Positions 1 to 9,826 of a stretch of 43,631 nucleotides of DNA are shown in pieces; positions within the stretch are counted from its first letter, which is position 1; each line of letters opens with the position of its first letter. A model generated the notes under the pieces. That model worked only from the letters and a program-made list of their open reading frames with translations. It was not told the DNA's origin and ran no database searches. Where the stretch lies: positions 1 to 43,631 of the forward strand of contig DAOTFU010000004.1 in the NCBI GenBank assembly GCA_035446765.1, written 5' to 3'. The stretch comes from JALOAF01 sp035446765. Lineage in GTDB: Bacteria > Patescibacteriota > Gracilibacteria > Absconditabacterales > Absconditicoccaceae. A program made the position numbers and the translations under genes.

Positions 1-24
1 AGAAATAAAAAAAATCAAATAATG

Positions 25-53
25 AAATCACTATCTAAAAGGATAGTGATTTT
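25..53. terminator. Bidirectional hairpin terminator
   Basis: An 11-bp perfect stem (AAATCACTATC paired with GATAGTGATTT) around a short loop is followed by a T run on the plus strand and preceded by A's, so it can act in both directions. It lies about 50 bases past the ftsK stop and probably ends that transcript as well as a plus-strand gene outside the window. Confidence 0.75.
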
Positions 54-101
54 TTTATTTTGATAAATCTATTTTATAGATCTAATAATTTTTATAAATA
101 T

Positions 102-2234
102 TTAAATAAATATATCTCTAGCTTTTGCTCATTGTTGTGGTCAAATTATTCCTCTCTCTTCAAGTTGGTCCATAATCCTGGCTGCTCTAGCAAATCAAAC
201 ATTGAGCTTTCTTTGTAGCAATGTAGCAGATGCTTTCCTTGTCTCTGCAATTACTTGTATAGCTTGCTCTATGAGTTCTTCATCTGATCCTCCTCATCAT
301 CCAGAATAAGATCATCAAGATGTTTCTAGCTTGCTTTCCAATGCTTTTACAATCTCTGGGTTGTATACGTCATCTTCTGAAAGTCATTTCATATATTTAT
401 CCTTAAGAGTTTTTACTACTTTTTCTATCTCGCTAGTTTCTACAAATGGAGCCTGAATCCTAATTGGTCGTTTGGTACCTGGATCTATATAAAGCATATC
501 TCATCTTCATACTAAATCTTCAGCTCATTTTCTACCCAAGATTGTCCTTGAATCAATCTCAGAAACCACTCCAAATGCAATCCTTGTAGGCATGTTGGCT
601 TTGATCAGACCGGTAATTACATTTACCGATGGTCTTTGAGTAGCAACGATTAGGTGAATTCATATAGCACGAGCTTTTTGTGCAATACGAGTAATGGCAT
701 TTTCTACTTCTTTTTTATTTTTGTGCATCATCATATCTGCTAATTCGTCTATAACTATTACAATGCGATACATCTTTTCTCACATCACTTTTGCATTGTA
801 CTCTTCTACATTTTTAGCTCTCCTTTCTTTGAGTAGGCTATATCTTCTTTCCATTTCATCTACTGCTCGTCTAAGTAACTTTAAGGCTTTGTCTGCATCT
901 GAAACTATAGGACCAAGCATATACGGAAGTCATGAATATAACTCTAATTCTACTTGTTTTGGATCTACCATGAGAAATTTTAGCTCTGATGGAGAGTTTT
1001 GATACATTAGAGAAAGTATAAAATCGTTTACTCAAACTGATTTACCTGATCAAGTGGCTCATGCTACCAATAAATGAGGCATCTTTTCCAAAGAATTTAT
1101 AATAATTGAACCATCTATTTGTTTTCACAAAGTAAGATTAGTGTTATTTTTTTTCATATCTTGTTGAAATTCTTGAGAACTTAATATATCGCCAACCCTA
1201 ACCAAATCAGGTTTTGGATTTGGCAATTGTATTCATACTGAATCCGTACCTGGTATTGGTGCTACTATTCTCAAAGATTTAGATTTTAGAGAAAGCTTAA
1301 TATCATTTGTCAGTGCTTCTATCTTGGAGAGAGCTATACCAGCTTCCGGTTTAATTCTAATTTGTACAATAGATGGTCAAAGATCAAATCACTCTATAGT
1401 AATTGCCACATTGAATTCTAACAATTTATTTTGTAAAGATTTTGCTTTTTCCATAAGAAATCTTTCATCAATGCTTGTAGAACTATTTATATTTGATTTT
1501 AATAGTGATATATCAAAAGTTGGTTTATCTCCAGAAAATTTGATAAGTGGTCTTGGTTTTTTGTCATAAATTTTTTCTTCTGTTTTTTGCTTTATCATAC
1601 TTTTGATAAAGGAACGAGAAACTTCTGGTGTGTATCATGTATTATAAGAATTTTTACTTTCACTAATCTTGTGTGATATAGAACTAGTTGTCTGTCTATT
1701 TGATTTGGCAGATTTAGATCTTTTATATTTTTCCAATTTTACATTTATTTTTGGTATAGAAAAATTGAAGGTATAAAGTATCCAAGCTATAACTCAGATA
1801 AATATAATAATAATAAAGGTCTTAACTGCTGTAGCTTGGGCTCCAAACATAGCGTCCAGTATCTCTATGAGAGGCCAAGATATGTAACCACCAAAACTTT
1901 GATATTTGTTGGTATCTCCATCAATTATAGGGAAATTGATAATACCAGATACAAGTATCATAACTACTACAAATTGTTTGATGAGTAGATTCATCAAATA
2001 TCACTTGGCTAGTATGAGTAGTCAAACCAACATACATAGACCAAAAAATATATTTAATCATATTTGCCCAAACACTACACTAGCATAATTTGTAAGTACG
2101 TCAAAAATTGGAGATCCTTTTGCCAGATACAATGAGAAAAAATATAATCATCATAGCACAAACATTGCTATACCTAGTTTGTATTTACTTAGAATTACTG
2201 TCTTTTTCTTTTTTCTATATCTTCTTTTTGCCAA
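102..2234 (-). CDS. ftsK: DNA translocase FtsK/SpoIIIE
   Basis: Septum-anchored ATPase that pumps chromosomal DNA during division. The N-terminus is basic (MAKRRYRKKKK) and followed by four hydrophobic helices within about the first 150 residues. The motor domain has Walker A GATGSGKSVG, in which two of the glycines are UGA, and Walker B VIDELADMMM followed by the typical RIAQKARAIGIHLIVATQRP. A winged-helix gamma domain ends the protein (RAARIMDQLEERGIIGPQ), the part that reads polar DNA sequences in known FtsK proteins. About 710 aa, normal for the family. The start is uncertain: TTG at 2234 gives the typical MAKRR opening; the frame runs open with hydrophobic codons to about 2315, and the first in-frame ATG (2165) would remove the basic leader. 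The preceding same-strand gene ends at 2354. Confidence 0.95.
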
Positions 2235-2353
2235 AATTAATTGATAAATAATAAAATACAATGCAACAATAAAAATGTACAATAAAATATTGTTTCAATA
2301 TCTATATAGTTAGATATTTTCTTTGATTTTTCAACAAGAAACAGAAGAAATAT

Positions 2354-3346
2354 TTAATCAAATAAATCTGATTGCTCGCGATTTAAATAAATAAGTGTAT
2401 CCATTCCATCTGGTTCTCGCTGAGAATCAAAGTTTTTTAATTTGTCAGAATGATGGAAAGGTACTATATAATTGTTGGTGTATTCTCTATATTTTTTGTT
2501 AAAAATCTCCATAAAACATCAGTTTTTGACTACAGGAGATATAACAAATATGTCATTTCATATACAGCCCTGTTCCTCTAATCGAGAAAAAAATAAGTTG
2601 GAATAAAATTCTAATGTCTCTCTCACAAGATTGTCTGCAAGCATATTTTCTTGTATTTTTTCGTTGTCTTTGTATCGACACTGAGATATTCCGTTGTCTT
2701 TGTACATTTGTTTGAGAGAGTTTAGACCTAGGTTGATTACATGCACAGAATCATAGAAACTATCTTTGATTTTAATCACCTTTGCAAAAGACTCTGTAAT
2801 ATAGAGCAACAAGAAGTTGTCTCTTTTTAAATTGTTTCTAAGAAATAAGACAGTATGAAAAGATTGTGGAAGTATTTTTATACTTTTGTTTTCTCTAATC
2901 TTTCCGTATGTAGAATTAAGTTTATTGAGTGATATGGTATCAATATAGATGATATATAGTCTAAAAAATATATCTCCAGACTCTCAAATCACAAAAGATT
3001 TTTCTTCTCAATCTACAAATATACTATCAATATATGTGGTGAGGAATTTTCATTTTATCTGTTTCTCATTTTCTATAAACTCCATCTTTTCTTCTGTAAC
3101 TTCATGTAAGTCTTGTATAGAAAAATTTTCTTTTGAATCCAAAAAAATATCAAATCTAAAAAACGAAAATCTACTCTCATCTAACAAAAAGGTTTGCTGA
3201 TCTGGCTGATCTTCTACGCTTTTTTCTATGATATTTGAAAAACTTTCATGCAAAATCGATTGCTGTATTTGTTGTCATTTTTGTATCTTGTATACTCCAA
3301 ATCTAGGATAAGATTCAGACATATATTCATATCGTACTTTGAGCAT
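2354..3346 (-). CDS. Hypothetical protein upstream of ftsK
   Basis: A 330-aa protein with several in-frame UGA codons, ending in TAA about 120 bases before ftsK on the same strand, so the two may be cotranscribed. I do not recognise a domain. It has no signal peptide or clear membrane helix and is rich in charged and aromatic residues, for example RLYIIYIDTISLNK in the middle and FYDSVHVINLGLNSLKQMY about two-thirds along. The chosen ATG (MLKVRYEYMSESYPRF) lies only about 25 bases from the REP-like hairpin block at 3372-3486, and the frame stays open into that block. The original N-terminus may therefore have been longer and been altered by the repeat. Real gene: likely; function: unknown. 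Confidence 0.75.
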
Positions 3347-3371
3347 GTCAGCATTATGAAAAAAACTAATA

Positions 3372-3486
3372 CCTCCCTTTTGAAGGGAGGGGGACCCCGA
3401 AACTTCGGGGTGGTGGGTTTAAAGTCGGCAGTATTGCTTACTTAAACCCCTTCCCACTTCGTGGGTACTTCCCCTTAAAAAGGGGA
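3372..3486. repeat. REP/BIME-like block of nested hairpins
   Basis: At least five inverted repeats lie in 115 bases: CTCCC/GGGAG (3373-3388), ACCCCGA/TTCGGGGT (3394-3411), a longer GGGTTTAA/TTAAACCC arch (3415-3450), CCCAC/GTGGG (3454-3465) and CCCC/GGGG (3471-3485). G+C content is far above the flanks. The same style of block occurs at 8452-8548, 15240-15341 and 37777-37871. It fills the whole gap between the topA stop and the next gene. Confidence 0.8.
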
Positions 3487-3495
3487 CTACAATTA

Positions 3496-5790
3496 TTATT
3501 TTTTCTTCTTGTCTTGGGACTTTATAATCTCTAGACAATCTTTTTGGGTCAAATCTGTAGCATCTTTTCATCATTTTGGTATCTTGTAATTTTTCTTTTT
3601 GTACTTGATATAGGGTCAATATCTTCCGTTTAGTACTTCTATCTTTTCATCTTTCTCTATATACTCTTTAATATATTTATTAGCTTCAAATTCTAATTTT
3701 GCTTGAACCAATGGTATAGCGTCTTCTAGACTAATAGATGCTGGATCAAATCCAGAATCTTTTGGTATAGATACAAATATGCTTTTGTATTTGAGATATG
3801 GACCAAATCTACCTATAGCGGCTATGATCTTTTCTCCATTGTAATCTCAAACTTCTCTTGGTAATTTAAAACAGTCTAATGCTTCTTCTAATGTAATCCT
3901 CTCAATTGTCTTGTCTGCAGGAATATTTGCAAATTTTTTGTCTTCATCTTCTGCAGATCATATCTGTACCAAGGGCCCAAATCTACCTATCCTAGTAATT
4001 ACGGGTTTTCAAGTTTTTGGATCTTTTCACAACATTCTCTCTCCACTAGCTCTCTCTGCTCATTCAGCTTTGACTACTTCTGCGTGAAATGGGCTATAAA
4101 AATCTGCAAGCATCTTTTGTCGCTTGATATCTCAAGCAGCTATATCATCAAACTGTTCCTCTACAGAAGCAGTAAAATTGTAATCCAATATTCATTTAAA
4201 ATTTTGTATCAAAAAATCTGTAACCGTCCTTCACACATCGGTAGGAAAAAGTTTGTTTTTTTCTACTCAGGTATTTTGAGATTTGATTTCTTGTAATATA
4301 TTGTCATTTTTGAGTGTAAACTCGGTATAATCTCTTTTTTCTCATGTCCTACTTTCAAGTACTACATATCATCTCCTCTGTATAGTAGAGATAGTGGGAG
4401 CATAAGTAGATGGACGCCCAATTCATTTGTTTTCTAATTCTTTTACCAAACTAGCTTCTGTATATCTTGGTGGATGCTTTTTAAATCTTTCTGTGCTGAC
4501 AATTTGTTTCATATCCAATATTTCTCATTCACTAAGTTTTGGCAACATTCCTCCATTTTCCACATCATCTTCATCTCTTCACTCAATATATACTTTGAGA
4601 AAACCATCAAATTTGATCATTTCTCATTCTGCGATAAATTTATTTTTGTGATTTGAAATATCTATTGTGGCTTTGGTTTTTTCTATCTTTGCGGGAGACA
4701 TCTGAGAAGCAATAGTTCTTTTTCGGATCAAATCGTAAAGTTTTTTTTGAGATGCATCTACTCCAGCATTGTGATTTTCCATATGTGTTGGTCTGATACA
4801 TTCATGAGCTTCTTGCGCTCATTTTGATTTAGATTTATATCTAGTAGGATTGGAATATTCTTTTCCATATTGAGAGGTAATCTCTGCTTGTGCTGCATTG
4901 ACAGCATCATTTGAAAGATTTACAGAATCTGTCCTCATATATGTGATATGTCATGCTTCATACAATTTTTGTGCTACTTGCATAGTACGAGATACAGAAA
5001 ATCACAGCTTTCTACTAGCTTCTTGCTGTAATGTAGAAGTAGTAAAAGGAGCTGAAGGGGTTTTCTTTCATGGTTTAGTTTCTATTTTTGATATTTGAAA
5101 TTCTGAACTTTTACAATCTCACAAAAACTCCTCTACCTCGTCAGGAGATTTGAAATCAGTATTTAGTGTAGCAGGAAAATCTTTTTTTGATTGTCCACTA
5201 AAAGTAGCAATAGTCTTAAAAAAATTGGCTGCCTTAAACTTTTCTATTTCTCTTTCTCTCTCTACAATCAGACGAACTGCTACAGATTGTACTCTACCTG
5301 CAGAAAGCCCTCTGGCTATTTTCTTCCAAAGCACTGGAGAAAGCTCAAATCATACAAGACGATCAAGTACTCTCCTAGCTTGCTGAGCATCTACCAAATT
5401 CATATCTATGGTCCTTGGATTGGCTACAGCTCACTCAATAGCTTTTTTTGTAATTTCGTGAAATACAATTCTTTTGGTATTTTTTACATCTAATTTTAAT
5501 TGATTGGCCACATGTCGTCATATAGCTTCTCACTCACGATCTTCATCAGTTGCAATCCATACACGATCTGCTGCTTTGGCAAATTTTTTGAGCTCTGCAA
5601 TAGTTTTTTTCTTGTCTGGACTAACTTCATAAGTTGGTTCAAAGTTTTTTTGTACATCTACTCCAAGTTTTTTTTGTGGTAGATCTACCACGTGTCAATA
5701 TGAGGCTTTCACTTCAAAGTTGGGTCCGAGTATTTTTTTTATAGTCTGAGATTTTGCAGGAGACTCCACTATCACTAAATTTTTTGCCAT
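3496..5790 (-). CDS. topA: DNA topoisomerase I (type IA)
   Basis: Relaxes negatively supercoiled DNA by a tyrosine-linked single-strand break. The start MAKNLVIVESPAKSQT is the classic Toprim opening. Further on come RVWIATDEDREGEAIG (the acidic Toprim triad with UGA-coded Gly), RGLSAGRVQSVAVRL and the active-site segment HITYMRTDSVNL with the catalytic Tyr. The C-terminal third carries repeats of the GRFGPLVQIG / GRFGPYLKYK / GRYGPYIKYK type (topoisomerase C-terminal repeat) instead of cysteine zinc ribbons, ending in a Lys-rich tail. 764 aa. The leader ATTAACAAAAAAC before ATG contains no Shine-Dalgarno sequence. The stop is 10 bases from the hairpin block. Confidence 0.97.
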
Positions 5791-5971
5791 GTTTTTTGTT
5801 AATATTAAAAGTATGAATTCTCTTTGTTTCTTTTTATGTTTATTAATGCGTAGATTAATTTCAAGATAAAGAAAACTTTTTAAAAAAATGGTATAAAGAT
5901 AAATATGGCTTTACAATTGTATTTATAAAAAAGTGTATAAAAAATTTATTTTTAAAAAAATATAGTAAGTT

Positions 5972-5999
5972 TTGCTTGTTCTTAACTGACATTTATGCT
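5972..5999 (+). promoter_or_regulatory. Possible sigma70-type promoter
   Basis: TTGCTT, 16 bases, TATGCT, in the A/T-rich gap 5791-6080 between topA and the small basic protein gene, which would give a leader of about 75 bases. The rest of this 290-base gap shows no gene or clear repeat. The match to consensus is partial, so this is tentative. Confidence 0.35.
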
Positions 6000-6080
6000 A
6001 TTGATTTTTGCAAAAAATATCTTATATATCTCTAGTTTGAATCTTTTGTTTTTAAAGATTTATTTAATAAAAAATATTAA

Positions 6081-6200
6081 ATGCCTTGTAAAAAACCTGC
6101 GGCTAAAAAAGCTCCTGCTAAAAAACCAGTTGCTAAAAAAGCTGCTATCAAAAAGCCTGTAGCTAAAAAAGCTACTGCTAAAAAAACTAAAAAGAAATAA
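6081..6200 (+). CDS. Tiny Lys/Ala/Pro-rich histone-H1-like protein
   Basis: A 39-aa ORF starting MPCKKPAAKKAPAKKP and ending KKTKKK, made of KKPxAKKA-type repeats with nearly half lysine. Such AAKKP repeats occur in the C-terminal tails of bacterial histone-H1-like proteins (HC1/HupB-tail type), so a nucleic-acid-binding role is inferred. Support for a real gene: regular repeat codons, an upstream promoter-like sequence and a hairpin terminator directly after the stop. It is the only short free-standing ORF of this kind here. It contains no UGA codon, as it contains no glycine. Confidence 0.6.
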   Translation: MPCKKPAAKKAPAKKPVAKKAAIKKPVAKKATAKKTKKK

Positions 6201-6221
6201 TTGTTGAGTGTTTGAATATAA

Positions 6222-6280
6222 AAAAACCTTTTTACAAACCATCCAATTAAAGTTTGGTGAAATAAAAAGGTTTTTGTTTT
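6222..6280. terminator. Convergent hairpin terminator
   Basis: AAAAAACCTTTTTA is matched by TAAAAAGGTTTTT about 30 bases later, with a smaller AAACCA/TGGT-like pairing inside. The T tail suits the plus-strand small basic gene and the A run suits trxA arriving from the minus strand. Confidence 0.65.
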
Positions 6281-6295
6281 TTAAAAAATATTTTT

Positions 6296-6634
6296 TTAAG
6301 ATTCTAATAATATATCAATTTCTTTTTGATAGACATCTTTTGGATTTACTCCAATAATTGGTTTTATTACCTCACCTTTGTTTACCAAAAATACTGCTGG
6401 GATAGAGCTTACTTGAAAACTTTGAGCCAATGGTGCGTTTTCTTGACTTTCTACATTAGCTTTAATGATTTTTACTTGTTTACCTTCATTGTCTGAAGCT
6501 AATTCTTCTAAAACTGGTCAAAGCATTCTACAAGGACCACATCGTTCTGCCCAAAAGTCGATAAGTACTACTCCATCAAATTCTAGTACTTCCTTTTTAA
6601 ATTGTTCTGATCATTCTAAGTGTATTGCTCACAT
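6296..6634 (-). CDS. trxA: Thioredoxin
   Basis: Small dithiol redox protein, 112 aa. The active site reads DFWAERCGPCRML, where the pair of cysteines in CGPC carries out disulfide exchange. The cis-proline segment is SSIPAVFLVNKGE, and a conserved Asp precedes the active-site strand. The start is ATG-UGA (Met-Gly), MGAIHLEGSEQFKKE. It sits 75 bases downstream of trxB on the same strand, so reductase and substrate are probably expressed together; a palindrome lies in the gap. Confidence 0.95.
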
Positions 6635-6670
6635 AATTATAATTTTAATAATAAAAGGTTTAAGCGTTAA

Positions 6671-6700
6671 AACGTTTCAGCGTTACATCGCTGAGACGTT
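6671..6700. repeat. Palindrome of the CGTTTCAGCG family
   Basis: AACGTTTCAGCG, six-base loop, CGCTGAGACGTT: a 12-bp stem with one G-T pair. It lies between trxB and trxA. Related palindromes using the same words are at 12927-12974 and 41163-41208, each at a gene end. It could be a processing or attenuation hairpin between the two genes. Confidence 0.65.
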
Positions 6701-6709
6701 GTAACACTT

Positions 6710-7642
6710 TTATTTTTGTAAATATCTTTCTGCTTCTAGTGCTGCCATAGCACCCGTACCAGCAGATGTAATAGCTTGACGATATTTTTTGTCTTGCACA
6801 TCTCATGCTGCAAAAACTCATGGAACTGAAGTTTCGGTAGTCCCTGGTTTTGTGATAATATAGCCAGCTTCATCAAGCTCCAATTGTCAATCCAAGAAGT
6901 CTGTGTTTGGTTTGTGTCATATTGCATAAAACAGTCATTTCACCTCCAACACAGATTCTTCATTCGTCTTGTTGTTAAATATTTTGAGTCATGTCATGAC
7001 ATCGTCTCACAAGATTTCTTTTACTTCTGTATTTCGAAGAAAATCTATTTTTGAATTTGATTTGGCTCTCTCTTGCATTACTTTTGAAGCTCTGAGCTCA
7101 TCTCTACGAACTATCACAGATACCTTGGAAGCAAAATGTGTAAGATGTATAGCTTCTTCCATAGCAGCATCGCCTCATCATATCACTGCGATATGTTGGT
7201 CACGAAATATTGGAAGTCATCCGTCACATATAGCACATGCAGATACTCCTCTACTTCGAAATCTTGCTTCTCATAAAAGTCACATCCTTTTTGCTGTTGC
7301 TCAAGTAGCTATGATCAAAGTCTTTGCTTCTATTGTGTCTTCTCATACAAATACTTTAAATGGTGAAGAAGACAAATCTACTTTGTCCACTGTCTTGGTC
7401 TCTATCCTAGTACCAGAATTAATAGACTGCTGTCTCATGTTGTTCATGAGAGTAAAACCATCTATACCATCTGGAAATCCTGGAAAGTTCTCAATGATGG
7501 TGGTAGTGGTGAGCTGTCAGCCTGCAGCTATACCTCATGCCATAAATCATTCATACATCAAAGGTTTGAGCATGGCCTTGGCTGTATAAATAGAAGCTGT
7601 ATGTCCTGCCGGACCAGATCATATAATTACTACATTTTCCAT
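6710..7642 (-). CDS. trxB: Thioredoxin reductase
   Basis: FAD/NADPH flavoenzyme that reduces thioredoxin. The N-terminus MENVVIIGSGPAGHTASIYT is the FAD-binding GxGxxG motif (first Gly coded by UGA). The redox-active pair is in VSACAICDGGLP (CxxC), and a C-terminal TSVPGVFAAGDV-type region precedes the end, AALEAERYLQK. 310 aa, typical of the low-molecular-weight class. Followed by trxA on the same strand. A long open frame on the opposite strand (6969-7589) is a shadow. Confidence 0.96.
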
Positions 7643-7887
7643 ATTGTTTACAATATCAGATAAAATTATTCTGATTCAGTGATATGAATTATAATAATTT
7701 TTTCAAGAAAATCAATATTATGAAACATATTTCATAACCAAAGTTGAAATAATGTGTTTTTTTCAAAATTAAATCACACTTTTAGAATAAGGCAATGGCT
7801 TACTCTTGCATAGTACAAAGATATTTGTATATTGTATATGATGATATCAATGATTGGTAAAATTTTTATCTGCTTAATAGATAAAAT

Positions 7888-8439
7888 ATGTCTAATTATC
7901 GTGATGAGTTCTTGGAAAATACATATTACCTCATTTCCAACAAAGGTTTCAATGGAAATATATTGTTTGAACATTCAAATGACTATAAGACATTTATACT
8001 TTATGTGATTGCAAACTTGTTGGAATATCCACAAATTACGATATCATCTTATTGTATACTGCCAAAACACTTCCATTTTGTGATAAAAAACAAAGAAAAA
8101 TGAATGAAAATATCGGACTTTATGAGGAAATTGCAAGTAAGTTATGCTATGTATGTCAAGAAAAAAAATGAATGAAATGAAAATAGATGAGTCCCAGTGT
8201 TTGAGTGAAGATTTAAAGCAGAAAAGATCGAAGAAGACAATCTAGAATTTGTAGAAAGTTGTGTGGCTTTTGATCCAATCAATCATGAAGCTATAGAAGA
8301 TATCAAAAATTGGCCTTATACAAGTGCTCACCAGATTGCAAATACTTGATACGAATACATGAAAGATACACATATCAAAGTCTACAATGATGGAAGAAAA
8401 ATACACAGAAATTGTAAATTCAAAGAAAATAAAATATAG
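7888..8439 (+). CDS. REP-associated tyrosine transposase (RAYT, IS200-like)
   Basis: 183-aa Y1 transposase of the HUH class. The metal-binding HUH motif is in ILPKHFHFVIKN. Tyrosines that could be catalytic are in LQVSYAMYVKKK, followed by the family block VPVFEGRFKAEKIEED and, near the C-terminus, NWPYTSAHQ (the YxWSS-like segment). In-frame UGA codons encode Gly at positions such as FEGRF. Stand-alone RAYT genes in other bacteria are flanked by REP palindromes that they are thought to mobilise; here a palindromic block begins 13 bases after the stop. A single copy with no terminal inverted repeats, so not a classic insertion sequence. The 245-base gap before it (7643-7887) holds a weak hairpin (7655-7675) and nothing else I can identify. 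Confidence 0.85.
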
Positions 8440-8451
8440 ATAAATAAACAA

Positions 8452-8548
8452 AATCACCCTCTAACCCCCTCTTCGAATAAGAGGGGGAATTTTTTAAAAA
8501 AAATAAAATCCCCTCTTTTTTTCAAATAGGGGAAATAAAGGGGTGATC
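8452..8548. repeat. REP-like hairpin block behind the RAYT gene
   Basis: An outer ATCACCC/GGGTGAT pair encloses two hairpins: CCCCCTC/GAGGGGG (8465-8487) and CCCCT/AGGGG (8510-8532). The organisation is like the block at 3372-3486. It separates the convergent RAYT and FtsL-like genes and could double as a terminator. Confidence 0.8.
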
Positions 8549-8554
8549 AAAAAA

Positions 8555-8926
8555 TTATTTGTAAGTTAATTCTGTTTTGCTAGGTATCCTAACTATTTCT
8601 GGGCGTATATCTACAATCCTTTTGCTTTGATTGTTTCAATACATTTGTTCTCGATTGTTTCTTTTTTGCTCCAACACTTCTGTCTTTATGATTTCATGTT
8701 GAAAACTAATTGAATTTAGATCGTTATTGGCCTGTCTAAGGAAATATCATTCTGTAGATGCCAAAGATACAAAACGAAGATAGAAAAACCCTGATATCAA
8801 TATAGACAATCCCAATGCTCAAATTTTTAGTAAATCCATAAAATACTTGTGTTTTCTCTGTTTATTGAGGATAAAATGATAACACTGTTGCAAAGAATTT
8901 GTAGATATAAAGGCAAATTTTTTCAT
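8555..8926 (-). CDS. FtsL-like single-pass membrane protein
   Basis: 123 aa: a basic cytoplasmic N-terminus (FILNKQRKHKYF), one membrane helix (LGLSILISGFFYLRFV) at about residues 38-55, then a polar, probably coiled extracytoplasmic part with few cysteines or glycines. It starts 14 bases after the rsmH stop on the same strand, which is where ftsL sits in the division cell-wall cluster of many bacteria. Size, topology and position fit FtsL, but this family is too variable to be sure by eye. Confidence 0.6.
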
Positions 8927-8940
8927 AAATTGATTTTGTA

Positions 8941-9804
8941 TTAAATTTTTTGAATCACTCTATATTTTGCACTTCTGCTGGCTCTGTTTTTTTGTACTTC
9001 TGTATAATATGGCTTGACTGCTTTTTTGTACAAGAGTTGAAAGTTTGAATCTTGAGATAGTTGTTTGAAATAATTTTTGACTATCCTATCTTCTATACTA
9101 TGAAAAGTAATCACACCAAATCTTCATCATGTAGACAAAATTGCTGGAATTTGTCCCAGAGCTAATTTTAGATTATCAATTTCTTTGTTGGTTTCAATCC
9201 TAATTGCTTGAAAAATGATCGTACTTGCTTTTTGTCCAAGTCATACTTGATTTAATATATTTTTGAGATCAAATGTAGTCTCAATTGCTTTTTCTTTTCT
9301 ACTTTTGACTATATGTCTTGCAATCTCATCAGATTTTTGTGCTGTAAAGTCAGCATATTCTTGGAATATATTGGACAACTGCTCTAATGAATAATCGTGA
9401 ATAATCTCATACGCAGAAGTCTTGGAGTTTATATCAAATCTCATGTCTAATTTAGAATCATAATTGATAGAAAAACCACGTCATCAATCTTTGAAGTGCT
9501 CCATATTTACTCATAAATCTAACAATACAAAGTCTGCCTTTGCATCTCACAGTACTTTTGAGATATTTGTGTAAGAATCTTGTGCAAATTCTATTTTGTC
9601 TGACAAATCTGACAATCTATTTTTGGTCTCTGACAAAATATTTGGATCTAGATCAAATCAATAGACCTTTTTCACGCTTGGGAATTGATCCAAAATTGCT
9701 CTAGTGTGTCATCAATGCCCTAGGGTACCATCTACTACTATTTTTGTATCTTGTGGGACTGATGCCAATACATCATCCAACATTACTGATACATGATTGA
9801 TCAT
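8941..9804 (-). CDS. rsmH: 16S rRNA (cytosine-N4)-methyltransferase RsmH
   Basis: Methylates C1402 of 16S rRNA (MraW family). The N-terminus MINHVSVMLDDVLASVP and the SAM-binding VVDGTLGHGGHTRAIL motif are diagnostic; two successive glycines of GHGG are UGA. The DLGVSS/FDxRGFSI-type block is present (GFSINYDSKLD...). The C-terminus has NRASRSAKYRVIQK, the usual NPRSRSAKLR equivalent. 287 aa, slightly short of the common 300-310. It heads a small pair with the FtsL-like gene; no mraZ is present. Confidence 0.95.
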
Positions 9805-9826
9805 ATGTAGTATTTTTTATAAAAAA

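Noticed and set aside
3360..3392. GGGAGG before the 330-aa gene as a Shine-Dalgarno sequence
   Set aside because: It is an arm of the REP hairpin, lies about 25 bases from the ATG, and the 16S tail here lacks the complementary core.
6969..7589. 206-codon open frame on the plus strand
   Set aside because: It is exactly antisense to trxB, whose FAD and CxxC motifs are clear; the open frame results from codon bias on the other strand.
7643..8548. Complete IS200/IS605 insertion sequence
   Set aside because: Only the transposase and one palindromic side are seen; no matching left-end hairpin close upstream and no second copy in the window, so RAYT is the better description.
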